Below are positions 16,088 through 24,419 of a DNA stretch of 64,000 bases, in pieces; the first letter of the stretch is position 1, and each line of letters begins with the position of its first letter. The position numbers and the translations under genes were made by a program. Source of the DNA: Lachnospiraceae bacterium MD308. Lineage in GTDB: Bacteria; Bacillota; Clostridia; Lachnospirales; Lachnospiraceae. The stretch is from positions 1 through 64,000 of the forward strand of contig VIQU02000011.1 of NCBI GenBank assembly GCA_010206225.2. Direction: 5' to 3'. A model generated the notes under the pieces. It worked only from the letters and a program-made list of their open reading frames with translations. It had not been told where the DNA came from and did not search any database.

Positions 16088-16300
16088 ATGCCGCATATTT
16101 CAATTAAAATGTATCCGGGCAGGTCGGAAGAAGTGAAAAGAGCGCTTGCCAAGAAGACAAGGGATTTCCTGATGAAAGAGATGAATATGGATGCAAAATA
16201 TTTTTCAGTATCTATAGACGAAGTTGAGAAAGACAACTGGCAGGAAGAAGTTGCAGATAAAATCCTTCCAGATAACCTCTACATAGAGGCGGATTTTTAA
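16088..16300 (+). CDS. 4-oxalocrotonate tautomerase-like small enzyme
   Basis: A 70-residue protein of the tautomerase superfamily. Pro2 would become the catalytic N-terminal proline after Met removal (MPHISIKMYPGRSEEVK). Arg12 matches the conserved Arg11 of 4-OT, whereas the second active-site Arg (Arg39 of 4-OT) is not evident; a Ser or Val is at that place (YFSVSIDEV). Such enzymes interconvert enol and keto acids. It is the last gene of the dehydratase operon, 12 nt after the OCD-family gene, and ends in a terminator. A natural task would be tautomerising the enol that a dehydratase releases. Confidence 0.85.
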   Translation: MPHISIKMYPGRSEEVKRALAKKTRDFLMKEMNMDAKYFSVSIDEVEKDNWQEEVADKILPDNLYIEADF

Positions 16301-16307
16301 TAAATGG

Positions 16308-16335
16308 GCTGCCGCGCCTGTGAAAGTGCGGCAGC
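16308..16335 (+). terminator. Terminator of the dehydratase operon
   Basis: GCTGCCGC (16308-16315) and GCGGCAGC (16328-16335) pair perfectly, followed by TTATTTAAT. It lies directly after the tautomerase gene and before the convergent gene at 16403. Confidence 0.75.
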
Positions 16336-16402
16336 TTATTTAATGCCCTTTTATCCTATCGTCAGCCATCCGATTATCAGAAAAAGGATAATCCAAATCA
16401 TC

Positions 16403-17227
16403 TTAAATCATGGTCTCTTTCAACACACTGTTATAGCCAAGCTTATGCAGGCGAACCCGGACAACCTCCGCATTTGTTGCATCTGTGTTGGAAAGAAGTA
16501 TGTAAAGTTTCCCGCCTTCCATGATTCCCATATAGTCTGACTGGCGTATGTTACACGCAAGATGCAGTGAGATCTGTTCATAATCTTCATAGCCCATTAC
16601 GATTTCCAAAAGCGTACATTCAGTCAGGCCTTTTTCTTTAGCTTCAAGGAATGTTTTCACAAGAGCTGTAAATGATTTTTCATCCAGTACATTCGTTCCC
16701 TCCATGTGATGACGGCGTCTAAAGCTTGACAAAGAAAGCTTCGCACGCAGAATCGCGTTCTGGATCAGTGATATGATTACGGTCAGACGGTTTGCCAGTC
16801 GGGAGGTCAGCTCTTCGTCTGGAATACCCCAGAACATCAGGATAATCTGCATCTCATCTTTGGAGTATACAGCGCCTGCCAATAACGGAAGATCGGTATC
16901 CCCACTCTTGTTGATATAGATATGGCCGTCTGTCAACTGATCGTACAGTTCGTTCATAGTAGTATACTTTATGGAATTCCCGAGTTTCCGGGCATTCTGG
17001 GAAGTTGCGGCAAACAGCCGGGCGTAATCGGCATTTGCTACAGTATATACTGCTACGTCAGGACTGTCTATCAGGACAGAAAGCATCTGCGCTGCATAAA
17101 ACAATACCTCTACGGTAGAATATTTATCCAGACCGGACATAATATCATAAACCGTGTCCAGACTGTCTCTGTATTTATCAAGCGGCTCCATGTTTTTCGT
17201 CTCTTTCTGTAAATCTTTTGAACACAA
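16403..17227 (-). CDS. Cytoplasmic protein with a GAF-like domain and a degenerate GGDEF-like C-terminus
   Basis: About 274 residues from a TTG start at 17227. I prefer this to the ATG at 17269 because AAGAGGTGAT lies just before the TTG, and a TTGACA box (17289-17284, minus) places the -10 region over the upstream ATG, so the mRNA would start downstream of it. Residues of about 30-150 look like a GAF sensor (VEVLFYAAQMLSVLIDSPDV; GHIYINKSGDTDLPLLAGAV). The C-terminal third (EKSFTALVKTFLEAKEKGLT; YMGIMEGGKLYILLSNTDAT) resembles a GGDEF/nucleotidyl-cyclase fold without the GG(D/E)EF motif, as in the c-di-GMP receptor PelD. No pel genes are nearby. The function is unknown; a signal receptor is a guess. 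Confidence 0.6.
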   Translation of the reverse strand: MCSKDLQKETKNMEPLDKYRDSLDTVYDIMSGLDKYSTVEVLFYAAQMLSVLIDSPDVAVYTVANADYARLFAATSQNARKLGNSIKYTTMNELYDQLTDGHIYINKSGDTDLPLLAGAVYSKDEMQIILMFWGIPDEELTSRLANRLTVIISLIQNAILRAKLSLSSFRRRHHMEGTNVLDEKSFTALVKTFLEAKEKGLTECTLLEIVMGYEDYEQISLHLACNIRQSDYMGIMEGGKLYILLSNTDATNAEVVRVRLHKLGYNSVLKETMI

Positions 17228-17377
17228 ATTTATCACCTCTTTTGGATTAATAACATTATTATTGTGCATGGTTTTTGTAAAAATGTCAAGAGTACGGTAA
17301 GTTTGAAGATTTGAGACTGAGAAGAACCAAAACTATGCAGACTGCATAACTTATAGAAAAAGCGTTGGAGATATTTT

Positions 17378-17860
17378 ATGGATTATACAAATTTAGTTCC
17401 GGTAATAGGAATAATAGTGAATATTACAAGGGGAAACGATTGCTGCAGTCAGATGTTATCACTTCGTACAGAGGATGGGATCGTGAACTTTTTCTTAAGT
17501 ATGGATACGATAGTGATAGACAGCAGACAACTTCGGCAGGGGATGCGTGTGGCGGCATTTTATGACAACACTCTGCCAGTGCCGTTAATCTTTCCGCCTC
17601 AGTATCAGGCACAGCTTATTACACAGCTTGGAAGAAATGAACAGGTAATGCTGAATTATTTTGATTCAGACCTTACGGCGGCGGACAATACACTGCAGCT
17701 TAATATAGCAGGAGGGACTTTGATAAGAACACTGAATGGACAGAATATTACATGCAATCTTGGAGACCATACATTACTGGTTTATTATACAATAACAACC
17801 AGAAGTATACCGCCCCAGACGACACCAAGAAAGATAATTGTATTGTGCGATGAAACCTAA
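17378..17860 (+). CDS. Small beta-rich protein of unknown function
   Basis: A 160-residue soluble protein with GGAGAT upstream of the ATG. It alternates short hydrophobic strands (LVPVIGIIVNITRG; GIVNFFLSMDTIVID; MRVAAFYDNTLPVPLIFPPQ) and looks like an OB-like or beta-barrel fold; there is no signal peptide or catalytic motif. It stands alone between divergent and downstream genes. Similar small proteins occur as conserved hypotheticals in Clostridia; I do not recognise a named family. Confidence 0.6.
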   Translation: MDYTNLVPVIGIIVNITRGNDCCSQMLSLRTEDGIVNFFLSMDTIVIDSRQLRQGMRVAAFYDNTLPVPLIFPPQYQAQLITQLGRNEQVMLNYFDSDLTAADNTLQLNIAGGTLIRTLNGQNITCNLGDHTLLVYYTITTRSIPPQTTPRKIIVLCDET

Positions 17861-17864
17861 TATT

Positions 17865-17892
17865 CTTTTATTAAAATCCTTTTATTAAAATC
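17865..17892. repeat. Tandem duplication of a 14-bp unit
   Basis: CTTTTATTAAAATC occurs twice head to tail (17865-17878 and 17879-17892) right after the preceding gene, followed by a short dyad TCGAA-AA-TTCGA. It may be a replication-slippage product or form part of the promoter region for the following hydrolase/ABC operon. Confidence 0.6.
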
Positions 17893-18005
17893 GAAAATTC
17901 GATTGGAAAATAAGAAAGCATATGATAATATTATCTTTAGGAACAAAATTCCAGCAGTGATTGCTGTCACAATTAATAACTAAAGAAGAGAGAGGAAGAG
18001 TTTGC

Positions 18006-18704
18006 ATGGACGTACAGCTTCATTATATTGTGAGGGGGAGCGGGGAGCCGCTTATATTGCTGCATGGGAACGGAGAGGACATAACTTACTTCGGTCATCA
18101 GATAGTGTTTTTTCAAAAGTCCTATCAGGTGATCGCGGTAGACACTAGAGGACATGGGAAATCTCCCAGAGGAAGCGCTCCGTTTACAATCAGCCAGTTT
18201 GCAGATGATTTATATGATTTTATGAAAGAGCATAATATCAGGCGGGCGGATATGCTCGGATTTTCCGACGGGGCTAATATTGCGCTTCTCTTTACGATCC
18301 GGCATCCGGAGCGGGTGAACCGCCTGATTTTAAACGGAGGAAACTTAAACCCCAGAGGATTAAAAACATCAGTACAGTTCTCGCTGATGAAAGAATACAG
18401 GGCGGCAAAGGCGGCAGCAGACACAGACGATGAAGCGTACAAGAAGATGGAGTTTTTGCATCTGATGGTAAAAGAACCGCATATTCCGTTTAATGAACTT
18501 AAAGAGGTTCGTGTCCCGACGCTGGTTATTGTCGGGGAGGATGATATGATTAAAAAGAGTCACAGCAAGAAGATATTTCATAAGCTTCCAGCGGCAAAGT
18601 TTGCTGTTATTCCGGGAAATCATTTTATTGCAAATGAGAATTTTGACTTGTTTAACCAAGAAGTTGCGAAATTTTTGGAGGAAAACAGAAAAAGTAAAGA
18701 ATGA
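18006..18704 (+). CDS. Alpha/beta-fold hydrolase
   Basis: A 232-residue serine hydrolase. The start at 18006 follows GAGAGGAAGAG; a longer frame from 17961 would add 15 residues without a good site. It shows the oxyanion segment LLHGNGED (about 19-25), the nucleophile elbow GFSDG with Ser87, an acid in VIVGEDD and a catalytic His in PGNHF. It resembles small esterases and C-C hydrolases of the RsbQ/MhpC type. Its stop overlaps the start of the ABC exporter gene (ATGA), so the hydrolase is translationally coupled to the transporter. The substrate is unknown. Confidence 0.85.
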   Translation: MDVQLHYIVRGSGEPLILLHGNGEDITYFGHQIVFFQKSYQVIAVDTRGHGKSPRGSAPFTISQFADDLYDFMKEHNIRRADMLGFSDGANIALLFTIRHPERVNRLILNGGNLNPRGLKTSVQFSLMKEYRAAKAAADTDDEAYKKMEFLHLMVKEPHIPFNELKEVRVPTLVIVGEDDMIKKSHSKKIFHKLPAAKFAVIPGNHFIANENFDLFNQEVAKFLEENRKSKE

Positions 18705-20449
18705 AATCACTGCTTATATATTTACGGAATTATAAAAAAGAAACCATTCTTGCACCTTTATTTAAACTTTTAGAGGCATCTTTTGAGCTTCTTGTTCCAC
18801 TTGTAATGGCGGCAGTCATTGATAATGGAATTGCGAATGGTGATAAATCATACGTAGTCAGGATGTGCCTGATTATGGTAGCGCTCGGGATTATCGGGCT
18901 TACCTGTTCTATTACGGCACAATATTTCTCGGCAAAAGCGGCGACGGGCTTTGCGACAGAACTCAGAAAATCTTTGTTTTCACATATTCAGAATTTTAGT
19001 TATGCGAAGATGGATACGATTGGAACATCTACGTTAATTGCGAGAATGACCAGCGATATCAATCAAGTGCAGTCAGGAGTGAATCTGGTGCTTCGGCTGT
19101 TTCTTCGTTCGCCGTTCATCGTGTTAGGTGCGATGGTAATGGCGTTTACAGTAGATGTGCAGGGGGCGCTTGTATTTGCGGTGGCGATTCCTCTGCTGTC
19201 TGTTGTTGTGTTCGGAATTATGCTTATTACTATGCCGCTGTATAAAAGGGTGCAGACTTATCTGGAGAAGGTACTTCTGATCACAAGGGAGAATCTGACA
19301 GGAGCAAGGGTGATTCGCGCTTTCAATAAAGAAGAGTCCGAGAAAAGATACTTTAAAAAGAGCAATCAGGAATTAACTGATGCACAGAAATATGTGGGAC
19401 GGCTTTCAGGGCTTATGAATCCAACCACCTATATCGTTGTGAATGGGGCGCTGATCGTGCTGATCTATGTGGGTGCAGTCAGGGTGGATGCAGGAATCAT
19501 CACACAGGGAGAAGTTGTTGCGCTTATTAACTATATGTCCCAAATCCTCGTAGAACTAGTGAAACTTGCAAACCTGATTATTACGGTGACAAAGGCAATT
19601 GCCTGCGGTAACCGGATTCAGAGCGTGTTTGAGGAGAAGGCGGGGATGCCGGATGGAGATGCGGATTATCAGAAGACAGGGGATGGTGCGGCTTTTGTGG
19701 AATTTGACCATGTCTCTATGCGCTACGACGGTGCAGGGGCGGACTCTCTGAGCGATATCAGTTTTCGGGCTGATAAGGGGCAGACTATAGGAATTATCGG
19801 AGGGACGGGCTCTGGGAAGTCATCGGTTGTAAATCTGATCCCTCGGTTTTATGATACACTTTCCGGCGAAGTGAGAATTAACGGAAAAGATGTCAAAGAG
19901 TATAAGCTTCAGACATTGCGAAAAAATATCAGTGTTGTTCCGCAGAAGGCGGTTTTATTCAAAGGGACGATTGCGGAAAATCTTCGCTGGGGTAATGAAG
20001 ATGCTTCGGAAGCAGAACTCTGGGAGGCGCTTGCGACAGCGCAGGCGAAGGAGTTTGTGGACGGCAAGGAAGAAGGATTGGAATTTCAGATTGCTCAGGA
20101 TGGGAAGAACCTGTCAGGCGGACAGAGACAGCGCCTTACAATAGCGCGCGCTTTGGTGCGCCGACCGGATATATTGATCCTGGATGACAGCGCTTCAGCG
20201 CTTGATTTTGCTACGGATGCGAAGCTGCGCGCTGCGATCCGGCGGATGAAGGGCAGTCCTGTTGTGTTTATCGTATCCCAGCGGGCGTCTTCTATCATGT
20301 ACGCTGACCAGATTCTTGTACTGGATGATGGAGAGATGGCAGGACTTGGGACCCATGAAGAGCTTCTTGAGAGCTGTGGGATCTATCGGGAGATTTACTA
20401 TTCGCAGTTCCCAAAAGATGCAAAGACAGCGGGGAGGGAGGCGCAGTAA
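18701..20449 (+). CDS. ABC exporter half-transporter, degenerate-site subunit
   Basis: A 582-residue fusion of a six-helix exporter domain (about 1-310) and an ATPase (about 330-575). Seen directly are Walker A GGTGSGKSS, signature LSGGQRQRLTIARAL and Walker B ILILDDSASALD, where the catalytic Glu is Asp. Heterodimeric exporters typically combine such a subunit, carrying the inactive catalytic site, with a normal partner. The next gene begins 1 nt after this stop and is that partner. Family knowledge suggests lipid, peptide or drug export. The regulator is not evident. Confidence 0.92.
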   Translation: MKSLLIYLRNYKKETILAPLFKLLEASFELLVPLVMAAVIDNGIANGDKSYVVRMCLIMVALGIIGLTCSITAQYFSAKAATGFATELRKSLFSHIQNFSYAKMDTIGTSTLIARMTSDINQVQSGVNLVLRLFLRSPFIVLGAMVMAFTVDVQGALVFAVAIPLLSVVVFGIMLITMPLYKRVQTYLEKVLLITRENLTGARVIRAFNKEESEKRYFKKSNQELTDAQKYVGRLSGLMNPTTYIVVNGALIVLIYVGAVRVDAGIITQGEVVALINYMSQILVELVKLANLIITVTKAIACGNRIQSVFEEKAGMPDGDADYQKTGDGAAFVEFDHVSMRYDGAGADSLSDISFRADKGQTIGIIGGTGSGKSSVVNLIPRFYDTLSGEVRINGKDVKEYKLQTLRKNISVVPQKAVLFKGTIAENLRWGNEDASEAELWEALATAQAKEFVDGKEEGLEFQIAQDGKNLSGGQRQRLTIARALVRRPDILILDDSASALDFATDAKLRAAIRRMKGSPVVFIVSQRASSIMYADQILVLDDGEMAGLGTHEELLESCGIYREIYYSQFPKDAKTAGREAQ

Positions 20450-20450
20450 G

Positions 20451-22208
20451 ATGGGAAAGAAACAGGACGACAGACAGGCAGAAACATTAAAAAAGGTATT
20501 TTACCGTCTCGGGCGTTACCGGATAATTCTTGTATTTACCATCCTTCTGTCGGTGATCACGGTTGCACTTACCCTTTATATCCCGAAGCTTACGGGAAAA
20601 GCCGTGGATTGTATCGCCGCAAAAGGACAGGTAGATTTTGGGGGAGTGATAGAAATCCTGTGGCAGATAGGAATCTGTATTCTGATTACTGCACTTGCCC
20701 AGTGGCTTATGAATATCTGCAACAATAAGATGACGTATCAGATCGTACAGGATATCAGGAATGATGCGTTTCAGAAGATAGAGATTCTTCCGCTTAAATA
20801 TATTGACAGCCATTCTTACGGTGAGGTCGTGAGCCGGGTAATTGCGGATGTGGATCAGTTTGCGGACGGTCTTTTGATGGGTTTTACCCAGCTTTTCACA
20901 GGAGCGGCGACGATTGTGGGAACATTTTGCTTTATGCTTTCTGTAAATATAAAGATTACTTTTGTTGTTGTGCTGATTACTCCGATATCGTTCCTTGTGG
21001 CGGGGTTTATCGCGAAGCGTACGTACACCATGTTTAAGCTGCAGTCCGAGACAAGAGGAGAGCAGACAGGACTGATCGAGGAGATGATCGGCAGCCAGAA
21101 GATCGTACAGGCATTCGGACAGACGGAACATGTTATGGAGAGATTTGATGAGGTGAATGTACGCCTTCGGGACTATTCGCTGAAAGCGGTGTTTTTCTCC
21201 TCTATTACGAATCCGGCCACACGGTTTGTCAACAGCCTGGTATACACAGGCGTCGGTGTGACAGGGGCGATTGGAGTGATCAATGGTTCTCTGAGTGTGG
21301 GACAGCTTACCAGTTTCCTGAGTTATGCGAACCAGTATACGAAGCCGTTTAATGAGATATCCGGCGTGGTGACAGAGCTTCAGAATGCGATTGCATGCGC
21401 GAAGAGGATATTTGACCTGATCGAGGAGGATGCACAGGTCCCAGAGACAGAGAATGCGGTAAGGCTTAACCGTGTGAAGGGAAATATCAAGCTGTCCGAC
21501 GTATCTTTTTCTTATGTACCGGAGCGGAAACTGATTGAGCATTTTAACTTAGACGTAAAGCCGGGACAGAGAATTGCAATTGTAGGGCCGACCGGATGCG
21601 GGAAGACGACGCTTATCAATCTTCTGATGCGTTTTTATGATGTTACGGGAGGAAGCATTCAGGTAGAAGGCGTTGATATCCGGGAGATGACAAGGCACAG
21701 CCTGCGCGCCGGATACGGGATGGTGCTTCAGGAGACATGGCTTAAGACAGGGACGATCCGGGATAATATTATCATGGGCAAACCGGATGCCACAGAGGAA
21801 CAGATTACAGCGGCAGCGAAAGCATCCCATGCCCACAGCTTTATCAAACGTCTGCCGAAAGGGTATGATACGTGGATTACTGAGGATGGCGGCAATCTGT
21901 CACAGGGACAGAAGCAGCTTTTGTGTATCACAAGACTAATGCTTGTAAGGCCGCCGATGCTGATTCTGGACGAGGCCACATCTTCTATCGATACGAGAAC
22001 AGAGATACGGATACAGAAGGCATTTGCCAGACTGATGGAAGGAAGGACTAGTTTTATCGTAGCGCACCGGCTGTCTACGATTCGGGAGGCGGATGTAATA
22101 CTTGTTATGAAGGACGGACAGGTCATCGAGCAGGGCAGTCATGAGGAACTGCTTTTGCAGGGCGGATTCTACCAGAATCTGTTTCAGAGCCAGTTTGCAG
22201 GAGCATAG
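20451..22208 (+). CDS. ABC exporter half-transporter, catalytic partner subunit
   Basis: A 585-residue exporter subunit. The ATG at 20451 follows GGGAGGGAGG; the open frame extends further upstream inside the previous gene but without a start signal. It has six membrane helices (about 20-310), Walker A GPTGCGKTT, an altered signature LSQGQKQLL and an intact Walker B LILDEATSSID with the catalytic Glu. The altered signature here faces the degenerate Walker site of the partner, and this subunit's intact Walker site faces the partner's normal LSGGQ, which is exactly the asymmetric heterodimer pattern (TM287/288, LmrCD, BmrCD). Confidence 0.93.
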   Translation: MGKKQDDRQAETLKKVFYRLGRYRIILVFTILLSVITVALTLYIPKLTGKAVDCIAAKGQVDFGGVIEILWQIGICILITALAQWLMNICNNKMTYQIVQDIRNDAFQKIEILPLKYIDSHSYGEVVSRVIADVDQFADGLLMGFTQLFTGAATIVGTFCFMLSVNIKITFVVVLITPISFLVAGFIAKRTYTMFKLQSETRGEQTGLIEEMIGSQKIVQAFGQTEHVMERFDEVNVRLRDYSLKAVFFSSITNPATRFVNSLVYTGVGVTGAIGVINGSLSVGQLTSFLSYANQYTKPFNEISGVVTELQNAIACAKRIFDLIEEDAQVPETENAVRLNRVKGNIKLSDVSFSYVPERKLIEHFNLDVKPGQRIAIVGPTGCGKTTLINLLMRFYDVTGGSIQVEGVDIREMTRHSLRAGYGMVLQETWLKTGTIRDNIIMGKPDATEEQITAAAKASHAHSFIKRLPKGYDTWITEDGGNLSQGQKQLLCITRLMLVRPPMLILDEATSSIDTRTEIRIQKAFARLMEGRTSFIVAHRLSTIREADVILVMKDGQVIEQGSHEELLLQGGFYQNLFQSQFAGA

Positions 22209-22292
22209 GATTTTTTTGTTGAAATCCGAACTGATACGTGATAAATTGTATTTCGTAAGTTCGAGGATATATAATACGGGAGGATCAAGGCT

Positions 22293-22973
22293 ATGAAAGA
22301 AGATCAGGATAAAAAGTTATTCTGCAAACGTGTCGGAATGACTGTTTTTGGTATTGTATTATGCGGTATCAGTGTGGGTTTTTTTAAGCTGGCAGCGTTT
22401 GGAGTCGATCCGTTCCAGTCGTTTATGGCGGGACTGGATTCTGCGATTCCGATCAGATTCGGTACATTATACGTGATTGCGAATATATGCCTTTTAATGT
22501 TCAGTCTTTTTGCGGACCGCCATTACATAGGACTTGGAACGATCATCAATCTTTCTCTGCTGGGCTACATTGTAGAGTTTTCGTACAATTTTTTGAGACA
22601 GATATTTTCCGGCCCGTCTATAGGGTTTCGTATCGTATCTTTTTTAATCGGCGTGGGTGTTATGTGTTTCAGCTCCGCATTTTATTTTACTGCGGATATG
22701 GGAGTGTCTACCTATGATGCGGTTGCGTTGATTTTGGTGAATAAGTGGCATATAGGAAAATTTAAATTTATTCGGATTATCACGGATCTGGTATGCGTGG
22801 CTGTCGGCTGTGCTCTATATCTGATGTCAGGAGGAGCGCTTCAAAAGCTTCCGGCTATCGCAGGTGTAGGAACGATTATTACTGCATTTTTTATGGGGCC
22901 TCTTATAGACTTTTTTAATCATAAGGTGGCCGGGCCGTTTTTATATGGGAAGCGGGAAATAGATAAAAACTAA
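22293..22973 (+). CDS. YczE/YyaS-type integral membrane protein
   Basis: A 226-residue protein with about five membrane helices of the YitT-related YczE/DUF6198 type: GISVGFFKLAAFGVDPFQSF near the start and FTADMGVSTYDAVALILVNK in the middle, a repeated small-residue pattern that marks the family. GGGAGGATC is the ribosome binding site. No biochemical function is established; in Bacillus subtilis yczE affects bacillomycin/surfactin-type metabolite production. It stands alone just upstream of the Trp T-box. Confidence 0.75.
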   Translation: MKEDQDKKLFCKRVGMTVFGIVLCGISVGFFKLAAFGVDPFQSFMAGLDSAIPIRFGTLYVIANICLLMFSLFADRHYIGLGTIINLSLLGYIVEFSYNFLRQIFSGPSIGFRIVSFLIGVGVMCFSSAFYFTADMGVSTYDAVALILVNKWHIGKFKFIRIITDLVCVAVGCALYLMSGGALQKLPAIAGVGTIITAFFMGPLIDFFNHKVAGPFLYGKREIDKN

Positions 22974-22982
22974 AAAAAGTTG

Positions 22983-23011
22983 TTGACAAATGCACGTTAA
23001 TAGATTAAAGT
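22983..23011 (+). promoter_or_regulatory. Promoter of the T-box-controlled tryptophan importer operon
   Basis: TTGACA (22983-22988), a 17-nt spacer and TAAAGT (23006-23011) form a good sigma-A promoter immediately upstream of the T-box leader. Confidence 0.65.
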
Positions 23012-23014
23012 GAA

Positions 23015-23297
23015 TAATGTAAATATCAGAAACCGTTGAGAAAGAGTAGTAGTTTATCGAGTGAAATTACAGAGAGCGGCAGGTGGTGGGATTGCCGTAT
23101 GGAGCAGATAGATGAATGGACTTTCGAGGGCAGCCGGAAATCAGTTGAGAGAGTATGGCCTGTCGGGAACCGAACCCGTTATCAATCAGGAGTGTATGTT
23201 AGTACATGAGAGAGTGGACGTTTGTCAATTTGAGTGGTACCGCGATAATATAGATTATATTACCGTCTCAAACCGTAAGGTTTGGGGCGTTTTTTTT
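23015..23297 (+). promoter_or_regulatory. T-box leader, probable tryptophan specifier
   Basis: A tRNA-sensing leader. The diagnostic T-box TGAGTGGTACCGCG lies at 23231-23244, followed by the terminator CGTCTCAAACC / GGTTTGGGGCG (23264-23289) and a run of eight T. The stem I region (about 23040-23160) contains GAATGGAC, placing a UGG triplet at 23117-23119 where the specifier codon is expected, followed by A. UGG means Trp. Uncharged tRNA-Trp would stabilise the antiterminator and switch on the trpXYZ-like genes. Confidence 0.9.
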
Positions 23298-23371
23298 ATC
23301 TAAAGTACCGCTTCTGTAAAATATTCTCTCCTAACAGCGAAAAATAAGAAAAGAAAAAGGAGAATGAAACA

Positions 23372-24400
23372 ATGAAGAACAAATTATTAGCAGGATTATT
23401 AACAGCAGCAATGGCAGCAGTAATGGCAACAGGATGTGCAGGCGGTTCGGGCGGCAGTTCTACGGGAGATGGTTCTTCCGGCAAGGAAAGCTACAAGATC
23501 GGTATCTCTCAGTTTGCGGAGCATGGCTCGCTTGACAATTGCCGGGAAGGATTTCTTGCCGGGCTTGAGGAATCAGGCATCAAGGAAGGCGATAACCTGA
23601 CAGTGGATCTTAAGAACGCAGCGGCTGATATGGGAACGGCAGGGCAGATATCCGGAAGCTTTGTATCTGATAAGGTGGATATGATCTGTGCGATTGCCAC
23701 ACCGACGGCACAAAGCGCCTACAATGCGGCGATGGACGCAGGAATTCCGGTTATCTATACGGCAGTGACAGATCCGGTGGTCGCTGAGCTCGCCGGTGAA
23801 GATGGAACGCCTGTAGGTGAGGTTACCGGAACTTCTGATAAGCTTCCGGTAGAGGCACAGCTTCAGATGATGCGGCAGATCCTTCCGGATGCGAAGAAGC
23901 TTGGAATTATGTATACGACAAGCGAGGCGAACTCCGTTTTCACAATTAAAGAATATGACGCACTGGTAGAAAAGTACGGATTTGAATTAGTAGAAAAAGG
24001 TATCACGGCTACGGCAGATGTGGCGCTTGCGGCAGATGATCTTCTGAGTCAGGTAGATTGCATTACGAACTTAACGGACAACACGGTAGTTGCTTCGCTT
24101 CCGACAATTCTCGAGAAAGCAAACGACAAAAAGATTCCGGTATTCGGAAGTGAGATAGAGCAGGTTAAGATCGGCTGTCTTGCGGCAGAAGGAATTGATT
24201 ATATTGCCCTTGGCAAGCAGACGGGAAAGATGGCGGCGCAGGTATTAAAGGGTGAGAAGAAGGCATCTGAGATGAATTTTGAGCTTATCACAGAACCGGG
24301 CTTTTATGTAAATAATAAGGTGGCGGAGAATCTCGGGATCACAGTGCCGCAGGAACTTAAGGATACAGCAGTAGAGAGTTTTGATGAGATCACAGAGTAA
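23372..24400 (+). CDS. trpX: Tryptophan ABC importer, substrate-binding lipoprotein
   Basis: A 342-residue lipoprotein: signal peptide with the lipobox ATGC (Cys about 22), a Gly/Ser-rich linker, and a two-lobed ABC_sub_bind (DUF534-type) domain with KIGISQFAEHGSLDNCREGF at its start. This family includes TrpX of streptococci. The Trp T-box upstream and the permease and ATPase downstream give the assignment; the sequence alone would allow another aromatic ligand. AAAAGGAG is the ribosome binding site. Confidence 0.85.
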   Translation: MKNKLLAGLLTAAMAAVMATGCAGGSGGSSTGDGSSGKESYKIGISQFAEHGSLDNCREGFLAGLEESGIKEGDNLTVDLKNAAADMGTAGQISGSFVSDKVDMICAIATPTAQSAYNAAMDAGIPVIYTAVTDPVVAELAGEDGTPVGEVTGTSDKLPVEAQLQMMRQILPDAKKLGIMYTTSEANSVFTIKEYDALVEKYGFELVEKGITATADVALAADDLLSQVDCITNLTDNTVVASLPTILEKANDKKIPVFGSEIEQVKIGCLAAEGIDYIALGKQTGKMAAQVLKGEKKASEMNFELITEPGFYVNNKVAENLGITVPQELKDTAVESFDEITE

Positions 24401-24419
24401 ATAAATGGGAGGCATTTTC

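Noticed and set aside
16351-16401. 16-codon hydrophobic minus-strand frame starting one base after the stop of the gene at 16403
   Set aside because: The coupling-like spacing is suggestive, but there is no ribosome binding site and the peptide is too short to judge.
20487-21542. 351-codon minus-strand open frame opposite the second ABC exporter gene
   Set aside because: A codon-bias shadow of a well-supported plus-strand gene; its translation is basic and low in conserved pattern.
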